DNA of 64,000 nucleotides from NCBI GenBank assembly GCA_040437565.1, contig JBDOQK010000050.1, forward strand, positions 208,298 through 272,297, read 5' to 3'. Shown in pieces: positions 11,499 through 21,292 of this stretch; positions within the stretch are counted from its first letter, which is position 1, and every line of letters begins with the position of its first letter. Origin of the DNA: Albugo candida. Its lineage: Eukaryota; Oomycota; Peronosporomycetes; Albuginales. Made by a program: the position numbers and the translations under genes. The notes under the pieces were generated by a model, which had not been told where the DNA came from, searched no databases, and was given only the letters and a program-made list of their open reading frames with translations.

Positions 11499-11776
11499 AT
11501 CGAATGTTCAAGATGTGTTTTCACAGGTTTAAAGACGGTTCCTCTTGTGACTTTTTACTAGTCAGCTGTATCCAAATCAAAGTTGCAGACGACGCGTTAG
11601 ACAACCAGCGACGCACTCTCTTATAAGTGCGAAAAGCCGTTAACAGGTTATTTGCGTAGCAGCTTTGATTCAATGAAATGTTTGAAAGTGAATTTTATAC
11701 AACATAGAGAGAGACGCAAGTACTGCGTCCACTAGTTGCCGATGTATCGACGCAGTAATCTAATAAGTATAAGATT

Positions 11777-12388
11777 TTACTCGGTTCTTACGACCGTTAT
11801 GCCGAATTTATTCATCAATTCGTGCGCTCCTTTGCTTACGTGGTCGTTGATACTTGATCCAAAGTCTGAAAATATGGTGGGTACAGACGCTATACTGCGA
11901 GCAAATTGATGGCCGGGGGAAGCATTTTTTACATATGCGCTTATTTGGTGGCGGATACTTTTTCTGATATCCTCGTCACCATACGAAACGACCTTGTAAG
12001 ATAAGTTGTCCGGATATGTGTCTATAGGCGCTTTACTTATGGGCGATGTTCGTCGAGTGTCAGACGCGGTCCTCAGGACGAGTCGACGAGCAGAGACCAG
12101 TCCGTTCACACCATTCACATCTCGATCGTTGCGACTAATTGCTAGTTGCTCGAGTACGCCATCTTTTTCTAATGAACTCTTTGTCGCACGAAGCTTGGTC
12201 CTTGTTGATGGTATTTCTCCCATGTCCAGAGGTGAGGTCTTTGCAATTCGTGACTCTGATGCTTCGACCCTTTTTGAATTGACCTGTTCCGAGTACTTCA
12301 TAGAAAATCCATCTACTTCCCGAACACTCTTTGAAGCAACAGCAGAAAGTAGCAGTAGATTTGAAGATGAAAATAGCTGCGCCTTCAT
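11777..12388 (-). CDS. Secreted effector-like protein 1
   Basis: An intact single exon of 203 aa. An N-terminal signal peptide is evident (MKAQLFSSSNLLLLSAVA, cleavage likely near residue 20-22). The mature part is Ser/Arg/Lys rich with no cysteine and no recognised domain. Two features recur in locus 2: an R-x-L-x motif (RRLV at 101-104) and, about 20 residues later, PIDTYPDNL. The 18 bases around the start codon are identical to those of locus 2, and about 300 bp of upstream DNA are recognisably related. It is probably a secreted protein of host-interaction type; function unknown. The choice of ATG is supported by the conserved context in the paralogue. Confidence 0.65.
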   Translation of the reverse strand: MKAQLFSSSNLLLLSAVASKSVREVDGFSMKYSEQVNSKRVEASESRIAKTSPLDMGEIPSTRTKLRATKSSLEKDGVLEQLAISRNDRDVNGVNGLVSARRLVLRTASDTRRTSPISKAPIDTYPDNLSYKVVSYGDEDIRKSIRHQISAYVKNASPGHQFARSIASVPTIFSDFGSSINDHVSKGAHELMNKFGITVVRTE

Positions 12389-12430
12389 TGTCCAAGTAAA
12401 ATTTTTTGGAGGTTACTAGAAAGCTGATAA

Positions 12431-12453
12431 AATGACTTATGAACGAGTGGAAG
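12431..12453 (-). promoter_or_regulatory. Putative core promoter of effector 1
   Basis: Read on the minus strand the block gives an ACTCGTTC..AAGTCATTTT-like sequence 43-65 bp before the start codon. It is shared with loci 2 and 4. TCATTYY resembles the published oomycete initiator consensus. Calling it an initiator is inference. Confidence 0.45.
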
Positions 12454-12999
12454 AAAGGTGTCCTGTGAATATCTCTTGCTCTAAAATTCAAATCAAATGC
12501 GTGGCTGTCAACACTCGTAAACCGGTGATTCGGTACGATCTAGCGTTTTGCGTAGGACTCCTCATGTTCTAAAGTGTTCAATCGTGTGGTTCACGTCCTT
12601 CTGTATTGCTTATATCACTACAAAAGTGCTACTTGTATGCTCACTATCTACCACAGTCACAGTTTGTTGGGTCGGGAAAGGTAGAAGTAGAGATTACTTG
12701 GAAGTGGGTAAAAATGAACTACATTGAATGAAATTTGCCTTAGGAATGTAATCACAGGTACTACATAGGTTTTCTATGAGGACATCAAAATGATAAGGAG
12801 GTCACAGATAAGCAGGACTTAGAAATCTCAAGAAAGAGAGATTGCGGTATGTGGCCAAAAGTGTTAGCTCACATGCTGTTATGCGTTGAATGACGGAAAG
12901 CATTGACAGTCGTTAGGATTACCTCGACATTCTAGAGAAGCCGCCCATTGCAATCGCACAACAGCACCAGAACTCAAATCACTCTTGACTAGGTTCGGC
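12454..12999. other. Upstream flank of effector 1, related to that of effector 2
   Basis: No gene. About 300 bp resemble the region upstream of locus 2, with shared words such as GTAGGACTCCTCA and GGGTCGGGAAAGG. Beyond that I recognise nothing. Confidence 0.5.
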
Positions 13000-13718
13000 C
13001 CAATTCGGATCATTAACGCCTCCACTATGTACATAAAAGTACACAAAGTTGACGGTAGCAGTGCTGCATGCTGTCTTTCCTGTACCAAATACACTTCATC
13101 CTGACACAAAAGACGGCCCTCGACCAATGCACGGCACTCCACGACATCATTTTATGACTGTGATGCAATGCGGCTGAAGTACGAATGAAATGATGATCTT
13201 TCGTTGTCAATAAGAAATGGTGGGTTATAGGTCGGACGAATTCGGGCACGATAGGTAGGGAGATCTTAATGCTTTTTCCATGCATACTGTTGAATCGTAC
13301 AAGGTGAGAAATCTTTCTTCCAATGTTGAGGTGCATTCGGTGAAGCGTTTTGACAGATTATATGATACTGCTTGCAGCAGGAGTAAATTTTCGTGCCTAA
13401 ATAGCATCTGTTTTTTTGGCAGCCTACACGATGCGTCAAAGCAACGAATCGCGCTAGAGAGAAAGTTTTTGACGCAAAGAATAGCCGTACATTTGACGAC
13501 GGAAAATATTGATGTACGTCACGGAGCAATTTCGATCCTCTAATCGTCGAGCAGGAGTATGTATGATAAGAAAGTATATATACGAAAACACACTGGTAAA
13601 GTGATATCAGATTAATCCATCACGTTTTTGCCTTTCTAGTTAAAATACTGATATCAAGAAAGGCAAACCTTCTTGTACTTGATGATGACTTCATTACTCA
13701 GAACTTCCGAACCACTTA
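13000..13718. repeat. Segmental duplication copy A (3' flank of effector 2)
   Basis: This block is a diverged copy of 18460-19240. Matching landmarks appear in the same order: ACACAAAGTTGACGGTAGCA against ACACAGTTGACGCTAGCA, GATCTTAATGCTTTTTCCATG against GATCTCAGTGCTTTTCCATG, and GTGATATCAGATT against GGATATCAGATTG. Both copies end at the 3' end of an effector locus. Copy A carries about 100 extra bases near 13400. No coding role is seen. Confidence 0.7.
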
Positions 13719-14577
13719 TTATCCATCGTAGCGGCCATTTTTATCCACTTCTTTTACTTCTGAACTTGATGCGTGTGTTTCTTCCACGTTTGCAATTGCT
13801 GGGGATTGTGCCTTCTTCTCCACTTCTGCATTTGATGCACGTTGCTTCCTTTGCGAACGGAGATGGGGAAGATCATTGAAATGTCTCTGTATAGCCGACT
13901 TTATAAGCACATCAGCGAGAAAATCATCGGGAGTATCGACCGGTATGACAGGGGGAATATATCTTGAATTACCCTCATCAAGGAGTTGACGATTTGTTGT
14001 GGTCGCTTCGTCAGGAGCAACGGAACTGATAACACGACTATGAGTCGTGTGACCATGTAGATAATTGTCCCTCACTAATTGTGATGCTGCTGAATCCGTG
14101 TGCAACTTCATTGGCATTCCTGGCTCTGCTCGTTCGACATCTCCACGTTTGAGCTGTCGCAAGGAACTATCAGGGTANNNNNNNNNNNNNNNNNNNNNNN
14201 NNNNNNNNNNNNNNNNNNNNNNNNNNNNNNNNNNNNNNNNNNNNNNNNNNNNNNNNNNNNNNNNNNNNNNNNNNNNNATATCTTGAATTACCCTCATCAA
14301 GGAGTTGACGATTTGTTGTGGTCGCTTCGTCAGGAGCAACGGAACTGATAACACGACTATGAGTCGTGTGACCATGTAGATAATTGTCCCTCACTAATTG
14401 TGATGCTGCTGAATCCGTGTGCAACTTCATTGGCATTCCTGGCTCTGCTCGTTCGACATCTCCACGTTTGAGCTGTCGCAAGGAACTATCAGGGTATCGA
14501 TTTAGGTCCTTACCTGTGACTACAGCGATAGGAGAAAGAAGCAATAAATTTAGTAATGAGGCTGTATGTGCCTTCAT
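13719..14577 (-). CDS. Secreted effector-like protein 2
   Basis: After collapsing the false gap at 14178 the frame is continuous and encodes 179 aa. The signal peptide is MKAHTASLLNLLLLSPIAVV. The mature part begins with a block shared with locus 4 (GDVERAEPGMPMKLH here), then has RQLLDE (90-95), then PVDTPDDFL, aligning with locus 1. Its C-terminal block ASSSEVKEVDKN also recurs in locus 4 (ASSAEVKEADAH). The protein is cysteine-free after the signal. It links loci 1 and 4 into one family. No known domain; probably a secreted host-interaction protein. RQLLDE fits both a loose RXLR and a PEXEL-like pattern, but that is weak evidence. Confidence 0.65.
14178..14277. other. 100-N gap inside effector 2, overlapping flanks
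   Basis: 219 bases (13959-14177) recur exactly at 14278-14496, so this is a failed contig merge and not a tandem gene copy. Confidence 0.9.
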
Positions 14578-14610
14578 TGTCCAAGTACCAGGTATTGAAA
14601 TGTTCACAAG

Positions 14611-14634
14611 AATGACTTTTAACGAGTGAAGGAG
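14611..14634 (-). promoter_or_regulatory. Putative core promoter of effector 2
   Basis: On the minus strand this reads CTTCACTCGTTAAAAGTCAT and ends 34 bp before the start codon. It aligns with the blocks upstream of loci 1 and 4. Confidence 0.45.
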
Positions 14635-14639
14635 ATGGC

Positions 14640-16732
14640 GTATGAATTACTTCAGCTGACAATAACGTTGCACGAGTCACTGGCAAGCACTAGAAGCCAG
14701 ATAAGTCCAGCTCTAGCGCTTAAAGTAGGACTCCTCACCTTCCAAATTTACCAGTTGAGATGCTCGCATCATTCTATATTGCGTATCAGATGAGTTGTAT
14801 ACTTACTGTAAATACCACACCGTCAGAATTCGCGGGGTCGGGAAAGGAAGGGAGCAGTACTCCAACGTTTCAATTGGGTAATGACACTAACCGACTACTT
14901 CTTTAAATTTTGGACTAGAAATATCATTATTTATTCTCCAAGTGTGAAATCCCTACAACGTGTGTCTTCTTCCAAGTATAGTGAAATCACATACCTGACT
15001 GGGAAGTGTGCAACACCACTACGTGGGACAAAGCGTTAAAGTGGGTTAGTGAAAGGAGCCAAAACCTCGCGTGGGTATTTGACCACGTGGCAATGCTCAG
15101 CAGGTACTTTGCCAAAGAATTACACTCACATGGAGGGAGTTTTTTGAGAGACATCCATTTTTATCGACAGAGAGTTGTCTCTGACACTTTACACTGCAAC
15201 GTGAAGGCTGCACGTTGGCTCGTGTACCGCAAGGAGCGTCGCCGATAAACGGACGTGAACATGACTTCACTCAAGGCTATGTGAAAACATTACATGCAGA
15301 AGCCGGCGTCGGATTTATATGTGACGCTATCATTCCATGGTTGAATAAAAGGACGTTGAAGGACTCGATGGATAACATCACTCACGACATGACACTCCAT
15401 CTTTAGCGGCATCACGCTAGTGGTGGCTCAGTGGTCGTATGGATCGGATCAAGCATTCTGGATAAGTCACAACTTGTTCGCTGAACGGTGGAGAAGTATT
15501 GAACAATATGGTGACACAATATCGCGATGACTTTTCCGATTTGTAGAGCTGAGCCACAAAATGAATTCATATGTCCATCACGCAGCCATACCTCTTTGCT
15601 GGAGATGGGGCCAACTCATCTGCTGATCTTGATGTCAACCCAAAATCGTCACCATTCGAAATTTGTGATTGACCATGACCAGACTGGTATACGCCGATGG
15701 AAAGTTGTACGCGAGCGTATCTGATTACAAGAAGCTCATCTCAAACATGGACGGAAATCTTTCATGCCCGCACCAGCATTGCTTGATAGCTTGATGCATC
15801 ATGCGGCCTTGCAGTCTATAGAAGCAAGGGAAGCGAAATGCACTTCAAAATCAATTCTGTGGTTTCTGTCATTTTCATCTTCAAGTGGAGTTGGTTATTT
15901 ACTTACCGCATGCTGACGCAGTATCTGAAAAGCCTGAAGCTGAGGGTGCTGTGAATCAACCTGTGGGGGTCGTCATCACTCAACGCCGAATGCGAACAAG
16001 CACCTTTTAGTCCCAGTATGTGTGGAAGCGTTCAAGTCAAAAGAGCACATGTGCCGAAGTTACCATTTCCAAGCTCCAAAGAGATATAGAAACTACAAGC
16101 ACGGATTCTCTGCGTCCGCGGGTTTACGGTCCTGAAAGGAGTTGCTCCCTACTGATACGTACGCAGTAGTGCAACTCTAATCCTAGTCCTGGTTGAATGA
16201 CAACGTTTCGTTTTGAGTGGCAGAATCTCGTTTGGAAAACGCTGTGCTTCAAATGCTTGCATTTATTACAAACTAAACACAGTATCGTATTTTGGTGGGC
16301 CGATGCAAGCGCAATCAAAGTTCCTAACAGCAAACGAAAGCAACCAACTCAGGGCGTCACGAAAATATCGATTCCAGCAACAAACTTTGTACAATCAGAT
16401 CATCCTTTGCACTAGTTCGGTTCAAAGAACCCAACGGCGTACGTCGCTTAGACTCGCACCATCGATGAAGTGCTATTTCTTAACTTCTGTGTGGTTTCGA
16501 GATGGGTAATGCGGTCAAATGACTTCTAATAAATATATATTTTACTGACTTCGAGAGCTTTTTTGATAACCTTCAAGAATTGGATGAAAGTTGAAGTATG
16601 GAGGTGTCTTAACTGCTCTTTTCGTAATAATTGATTAATCTTTCATGCTGATCTCCTTACCACGTAATGGCTGGGGATGTATCACCTATGCACCATAATC
16701 GTAACAGGAAGATGTCTTTGACAATCGCGAAA
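14640..16732. other. Non-coding stretch of the effector island
   Basis: About 2.1 kb between loci 2 and 3. Open frames are short, overlapping and on both strands, with no domain or signal peptide. The first 250 bp resemble the flank upstream of locus 1. The rest is unidentified; it may include old element remains but none can be named. Confidence 0.5.
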
Positions 16733-16781
16733 GACAGCAAAATATATAGATCTCAAAACAAACTATATATTTTTCTCTGTC
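16733..16781. repeat. Imperfect inverted repeat downstream of effector 3
   Basis: The left arm GACAGCAAAATATATAG (16733-16749) pairs with the right arm CTATATATTTTTCTCTGTC (16763-16781) around a 13-base loop. It lies 58-106 bp past the stop of effector 3, read on the minus strand. It could be a transcript-end hairpin or a tiny inverted-repeat element. Confidence 0.5.
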
Positions 16782-16838
16782 AAGATCGAGTTATTTGAGC
16801 AAAACAATCCTGCATCACTAAATAGTGACTCGATAACA

Positions 16839-17507
16839 TTATGGGTTCTTGTACCAATCTCGGACAAAGGTCTCATAATCGTTCGCCTTTTCTCTCTTCT
16901 CTATTACTTTCTTACGTTGTTCCTGTTCCGTAGGGCCTGAAGAGAGAAATACGGGATCAGATGTAGACCGTCGCATATTGACCGTTGAAGGAGCGGTGGA
17001 TACAGTTTTGACGCGAATAAAGTTTTTCTCTCTCATAGGGATATATAGTCGTCGATTCGATGCGATTCTGTCGTCATTTGGAAGGGGAGATAATGCAAGG
17101 CCGTGACGAGTGCTGATTTTTTCGTCTCCGACGTCTCGATCAAGCGGACCTTGTGTCACCCAATTGTGGGGAGGGGGTGCTTCGACTTGGTCAGTTAGTT
17201 CGGTTCGTCCCCCTTGACTTTGATCTTGTGCAGAGTATCCTCTAGAATGGATAGTCGAGACGGGAACACGTGCAGCGACCAATGTGACCACACCTTCATT
17301 CTTTTTGTCGGTTGTCGCATGTTCCAAACGATGAATCACTGTAGCTTGACGAGCTGCGCTCCCTGTATTCGACAGCAAATTCAGACAAGTGCTTCGTGGC
17401 ATCCCTCGTTTTGATTTCTGCGCGCAATTCGAGTGAGGTTTGTTCCTGTTCATAGCTACTGCTGAATAGAACAGTAAAGCCGGATACCATAATGTATTCT
17501 TTTTCAT
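16839..17507 (-). CDS. Secreted effector-like protein 3
   Basis: An intact single exon of 222 aa from the ATG in the context GCAATGAAAAAG, which matches the start context of loci 1 and 2 (ACAATGAAGGC). The signal peptide is MKKNTLWYPALLFYSAVA. The mature part is Arg/Ser/Thr rich with two early cysteines and a charged C-terminal helix (EQRKKVIEKREKAND). NRRLYIP at 151-157 recalls RRLV of locus 1 and RQLL of locus 2. Otherwise the similarity to the other loci is weak, so family membership is less certain than for 1, 2 and 4. Function unknown; secretion is inferred from the N-terminus. Confidence 0.6.
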   Translation of the reverse strand: MKKNTLWYPALLFYSAVAMNRNKPHSNCAQKSKRGMPRSTCLNLLSNTGSAARQATVIHRLEHATTDKKNEGVVTLVAARVPVSTIHSRGYSAQDQSQGGRTELTDQVEAPPPHNWVTQGPLDRDVGDEKISTRHGLALSPLPNDDRIASNRRLYIPMREKNFIRVKTVSTAPSTVNMRRSTSDPVFLSSGPTEQEQRKKVIEKREKANDYETFVRDWYKNP

Positions 17508-18459
17508 TGCACAGGCGGAGAGGAGGCTAAGATTTATGTGCACGAAATAATTACGCTATTGATCAGGTAAATGACTGGCCACCAAGCACGCAGAGCCTGA
17601 TGATTAAAACACTTGCGTCTTTCGTAGTGTTCTCCTCATCTTCATGCAGTAGGTATTTTGGTCATTCCTATTGCGTTTACTCCGTGTGTACCACCGATTT
17701 TGAATCGCGAGAATGAAGTGAACACTACCCTTTACTACCGTCCCTGATCATTTAACTACGTATGCTTATTTTGTCAAATTGTACTTACCACCTAAATCCA
17801 GCGTATACGTACTTTCGACTACAATTTTATGGNNNNNNNNNNNNNNNNNNNNNNNNNNNNNNNNNNNNNNNNNNNNNNNNNNNNNNNNNNNNNNNNNNNN
17901 NNNNNNNNNNNNNNNNNNNNNNNNNNNNNNNNATTTTGTCAAATTGTACTTACCACCTAAATCCAGCGTATACGTACTTTCGACTACAATTTTATGGAAC
18001 TAATGATAATGGAAATGAAACTTGAATTACACTGTAGAAGCAACAAATCTTTTCTACATGTGCGTGAAATGTACTAAAAAAATAAAAGGAATAATGTCTT
18101 CCTACCAGCCATGTAATCTCCCAACTAGTAACACTCCCCTTTGATAAGAGGACATTACATCGATGGTAAGGCCACGTATGGCAGAAAAGCTAGACCTCGC
18201 ATGCCTCATATGCAAGGATCATAGCCTACGTTATGCGGTCAAGACAGAGCTCGATAGACTTGTCTCCAAAACCATTCAAAAAAGCCGCGTATTCAAGACG
18301 TACAGCAGCAGAATACCCGAGTCACACCTGAGCAATGTCGGCCTAATATCGAAAAGTGAGCTTTTGCAGATCCTAGTAGACCATTACGCGCATATGCTGC
18401 TCCTCGAGTTTCTCCATATTCGACATGGGGAGCTCAGCTCTGTTAAAATACGGTATACC
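17508..18459. other. Island spacer with scaffold gap
   Basis: No credible gene. It contains the N run 17833-17932. A 100-codon open frame at 18163-18465 has no domain and is not supported. Confidence 0.5.
17833..17932. other. 100-N gap, overlapping flanks
   Basis: 65 bases (17768-17832) recur exactly at 17933-17997. Confidence 0.9.
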
Positions 18460-19240
18460 GGCTAATGTCGACTATCGGTTTTAGTAGATGTGCTTATGTA
18501 TGCACACAGTTGACGCTAGCAGCACGGCATGCTGTCCTTCAATACTACTTCTTGTCAGCAAAGGCGACCCTGGAACCAATTGATGGCAGTCCACGACAAC
18601 TTCCTATGGTTCTAGTACATTAGGGGCTGGGATAGGATCGCAGTACGAAAGTGTGGGTTATCGATCCGGCATATTCACGCGCTGGGACAATTGCAGCACC
18701 TGTATTCTTTCTATCACGACTTTTTTGCCACAAGGTATCCCGAGACTGGCTTCATAGTGTAAAAGTTCATCCTTTGGTTCGTGTATAAATGATTGAACGA
18801 TTCCAAACTACTCAGTGTCGTAGCGACTCCGAGAAGTTTGATACAACAGCTGATACGACCGTTTTTTAACGCAGTCGTCTGATCGATAGGGAAGATCTCA
18901 GTGCTTTTCCATGTTTAGTGCTGAATGGTACGTCACACATCTCTTTCCTCTAATGTTGTGTTACATTGGATAAAGCATGTGACGTGTTATATAATACTGC
19001 TGGTAGCAGGAATGCGGATTCGTGCAGAAGGACATCCTTCGTCAATATCGATTATTTGATGACGGAGAATTGATGTGCGTCATGACGTCAATTTCGTTAT
19101 TTCAATCATAAAAGAGCGCGTAGGAGAAGTGCATATAGATACGACATTATAATTGCAAAGGGATATCAGATTGAATGCATTTTGGGATGCCTTTATCAAG
19201 TTAAGCAAATCATCGTGTGATGAGAAATAACTCCGTTTTC
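18460..19240. repeat. Segmental duplication copy B (3' flank of effector 4)
   Basis: Diverged copy of 13000-13718, with the same order of landmarks and the same position relative to the effector locus that follows it. The two copies lie about 5.5 kb apart in the same orientation. Many substitutions and indels imply that the duplication is not recent. Confidence 0.7.
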
Positions 19241-20036
19241 TTACACAGCACTGCCAAACCAACTCTCCTCCATCTTACTTATATGAGCGTCTGCTTCTTT
19301 CACTTCGGCACTTGACGCGGGTAATTCCTTCTTTGATCGCTGCTGGGCGAACTCCTCACCATCGGGTCTCGGGATTTGCGAACTTAAATATGTATGCGGC
19401 CTGCCATTTTGAAAGGCATAAGAATAAACACTTCCAGATAATTTATGCGGCGTATGTTTTGCGCGTACGGGCTTCGATGCGGTTTGCTCCTGGTTTGCTT
19501 GATGCTTGGTGCGAGACTTATGCTTACCTTTCTGCTTGTGCATTGCCGGAATTTTATTATTTGGTAAATACATTATACCTTCTGCTGGAGAATGTAGACA
19601 ATACGCAGGATGGACTTGACTATTTATATCGCTTCTACTTGCTTCGCTTTGTTCTTGTGAGCAAGACTCTTCTTTTGATGCAGTTCCCGAATAATGTGTA
19701 GAGGACCGTACACCGATGCATTCCCATGTTGGTCTTTGCAATTGGTTCGTGATTGTCTAAAGCCTTTCTTTCTATATTGATAAGAGGTACTCTTTCCCGT
19801 ACGAGAATCCCCACTCCGTAATGCCGAATTCAAAGGAAACTTCGTTGGCACTCTTGGCTCTGCTGGCTCGACATGTCCACCTGTATGCTGTTCCGAGGAA
19901 CTTCCAGGATGAGCATATACTCCCCCGCCTCTGATTAGAGCAGCACCAGAAGTAGCAGTAGATTTGGAGGTGATACTAGCTCGTCTACATTTTCCGAGCA
20001 AAAATTCAAGAAGTTCAAGTTGATAGATATGCAAAA
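19241..20036 (-). pseudogene. Degraded secreted effector-like locus 4
   Basis: A relic related to loci 1 and 2. The start region aligns at DNA level with the signal-peptide region of locus 1, a block with VEPAEPRVPTKF aligns with the early mature part of locus 2, and the C-terminal block ASSAEVKEADAH aligns with the end of locus 2. The copy looks broken in a few places, so it probably makes no secreted protein; an undetected intron cannot be wholly excluded. The central part is rich in Lys, Gln and His and unlike the other loci. With its 3' flank it forms a segmental duplication of the effector 2 region. Confidence 0.55.
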
Positions 20037-20043
20037 AACCAAA

Positions 20044-20068
20044 AATGATCTCTCAACGTGTGAAAGAG
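20044..20068 (-). promoter_or_regulatory. Relic of the shared effector core promoter
   Basis: AATGATCTCTCAACGTGTGA on the plus strand aligns with the blocks at 12431 and 14611 and lies just upstream of the degraded locus 4. Confidence 0.4.
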
Positions 20069-21292
20069 CCAGCCCCGTTAAAATAACTCCACGCCAACCA
20101 GCGAGTTGGATGACTGGCTGCCAGGTACTAATGACTTAATGAGATGAGCTCTTGCGGTCACTGTAGCATGATTCCATCTTTATCAACTTCGAGCGTGAAT
20201 GAGCACGAAAATGTTGTGTGGCTACACTATTGGGATAACCTGAAATAGATTTTCTGATTTAACTCGTCGAAGTTCTCATCGTGTCCACAAGTGCTGTAAG
20301 CTCTGCTTAGTAGCAACGCTCTGTTCGGAGCATAGTAGCTCTCTAAAGAACAAACCCATACACTCCGTAACTCGGGCAAAACGCGACATTTGAAACGTTG
20401 ATCGTTGCAATGCGATATTTGCCTTTCAACGTATATATACTCTCTCAATCAATAACTTTTTCCTGACGATACAGGAGCAAAGTTTCCTACATGGCAGACT
20501 CACATGACCTGAACCCCGTAGAATAAGACTGGAGAGATCCATTATAGATTTGTAGGATGGCTGATCGCTTTGGTTGCTGCGATAGAGACATTTCGAAAAT
20601 CGGTGACGGCAAAGAGACTTTTGTTCTGAATATGTGTAGCTTTACTAACCATTACTTTATTATATTCGCAAAATGCTACCAAAAAGAAGATACCAAGTGG
20701 TGATTTGCTTTACTAACCGTTAAATAGCGTGGATCAGCATATAATTCAATAGAAGCGAAGAAGCTAGACATATTGGAATTCTCTCAAGGAAACAATAGCT
20801 GGAGGTCTTATTTCCATCAAGTTTTGCTAGCAGCTATCGATATGGATGACTAAGCTCATATGGATTCGATTTTAGAAAGTCTCTGATAGATAGATAGTAA
20901 GAGTACACGCAGCCTGGCACTGACATACTTGTATATTGCCAAGTCCTATGCCACCATCACATTAACGGGTGTCCATCCCTGCTACCAGTACAGCTCTACA
21001 AATTTAGAATCAACTTTATACCACCACATATATAGGAGCTGAAAAGCATGGTTTTGCTCTTCCATCCAGCTACGCACCATTAATCCCATTTACATTCGGA
21101 TGCCCAGAGCTAAATCAAGCTCTGCAGCACTTCATAACTGTTGTATATCAATCAGATTCTGAATAGTTACAACAGTACCACCATCCCATGCCGACGTTGA
21201 CACTTCATTAACTAGTTCATTTCTAGTTAATTAAGCGTTCTCCTGTCGAGCCAATCGAGGCGCTCTATTGCGAGCCTTACGGTGCTCGTTCA
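20069..21292. other. Island right edge, nothing recognised
   Basis: About 1.2 kb without a supportable gene, RNA or repeat. It ends at the promoter of CBP20. Confidence 0.5.

Larger units (their letters stand above)
11499..21292. other. Gene-poor effector island between RTF1 and CBP20
   Basis: Nearly 9.8 kb hold no housekeeping gene. The flanking DNA packs one gene per 2-3 kb with gaps of 100-300 bp. Here the only credible coding units are four small secreted-protein loci, all on the minus strand. Long stretches are old duplications or unidentifiable sequence with no long open frames. Such sparse, duplicated compartments are known to carry host-interaction genes in oomycetes; applying that to this locus is inference. 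Confidence 0.7.

Noticed and set aside
12879-13142. 87-codon minus-strand frame between effectors 1 and 2
   Set aside because: It lies partly in the duplicated flank, and the other copy does not keep the frame open, so coding is unlikely.
14900-16500. Possible Ty1/copia remains between effector loci 2 and 3
   Set aside because: A few peptide snippets recall RNase H or integrase but no conserved block could be confirmed in any frame.
18163-18465. 100-codon plus-strand open frame in the effector island
   Set aside because: No signal peptide, domain or paralogue; it lies in diverged spacer DNA on the opposite strand to the effectors. Length alone is not enough.
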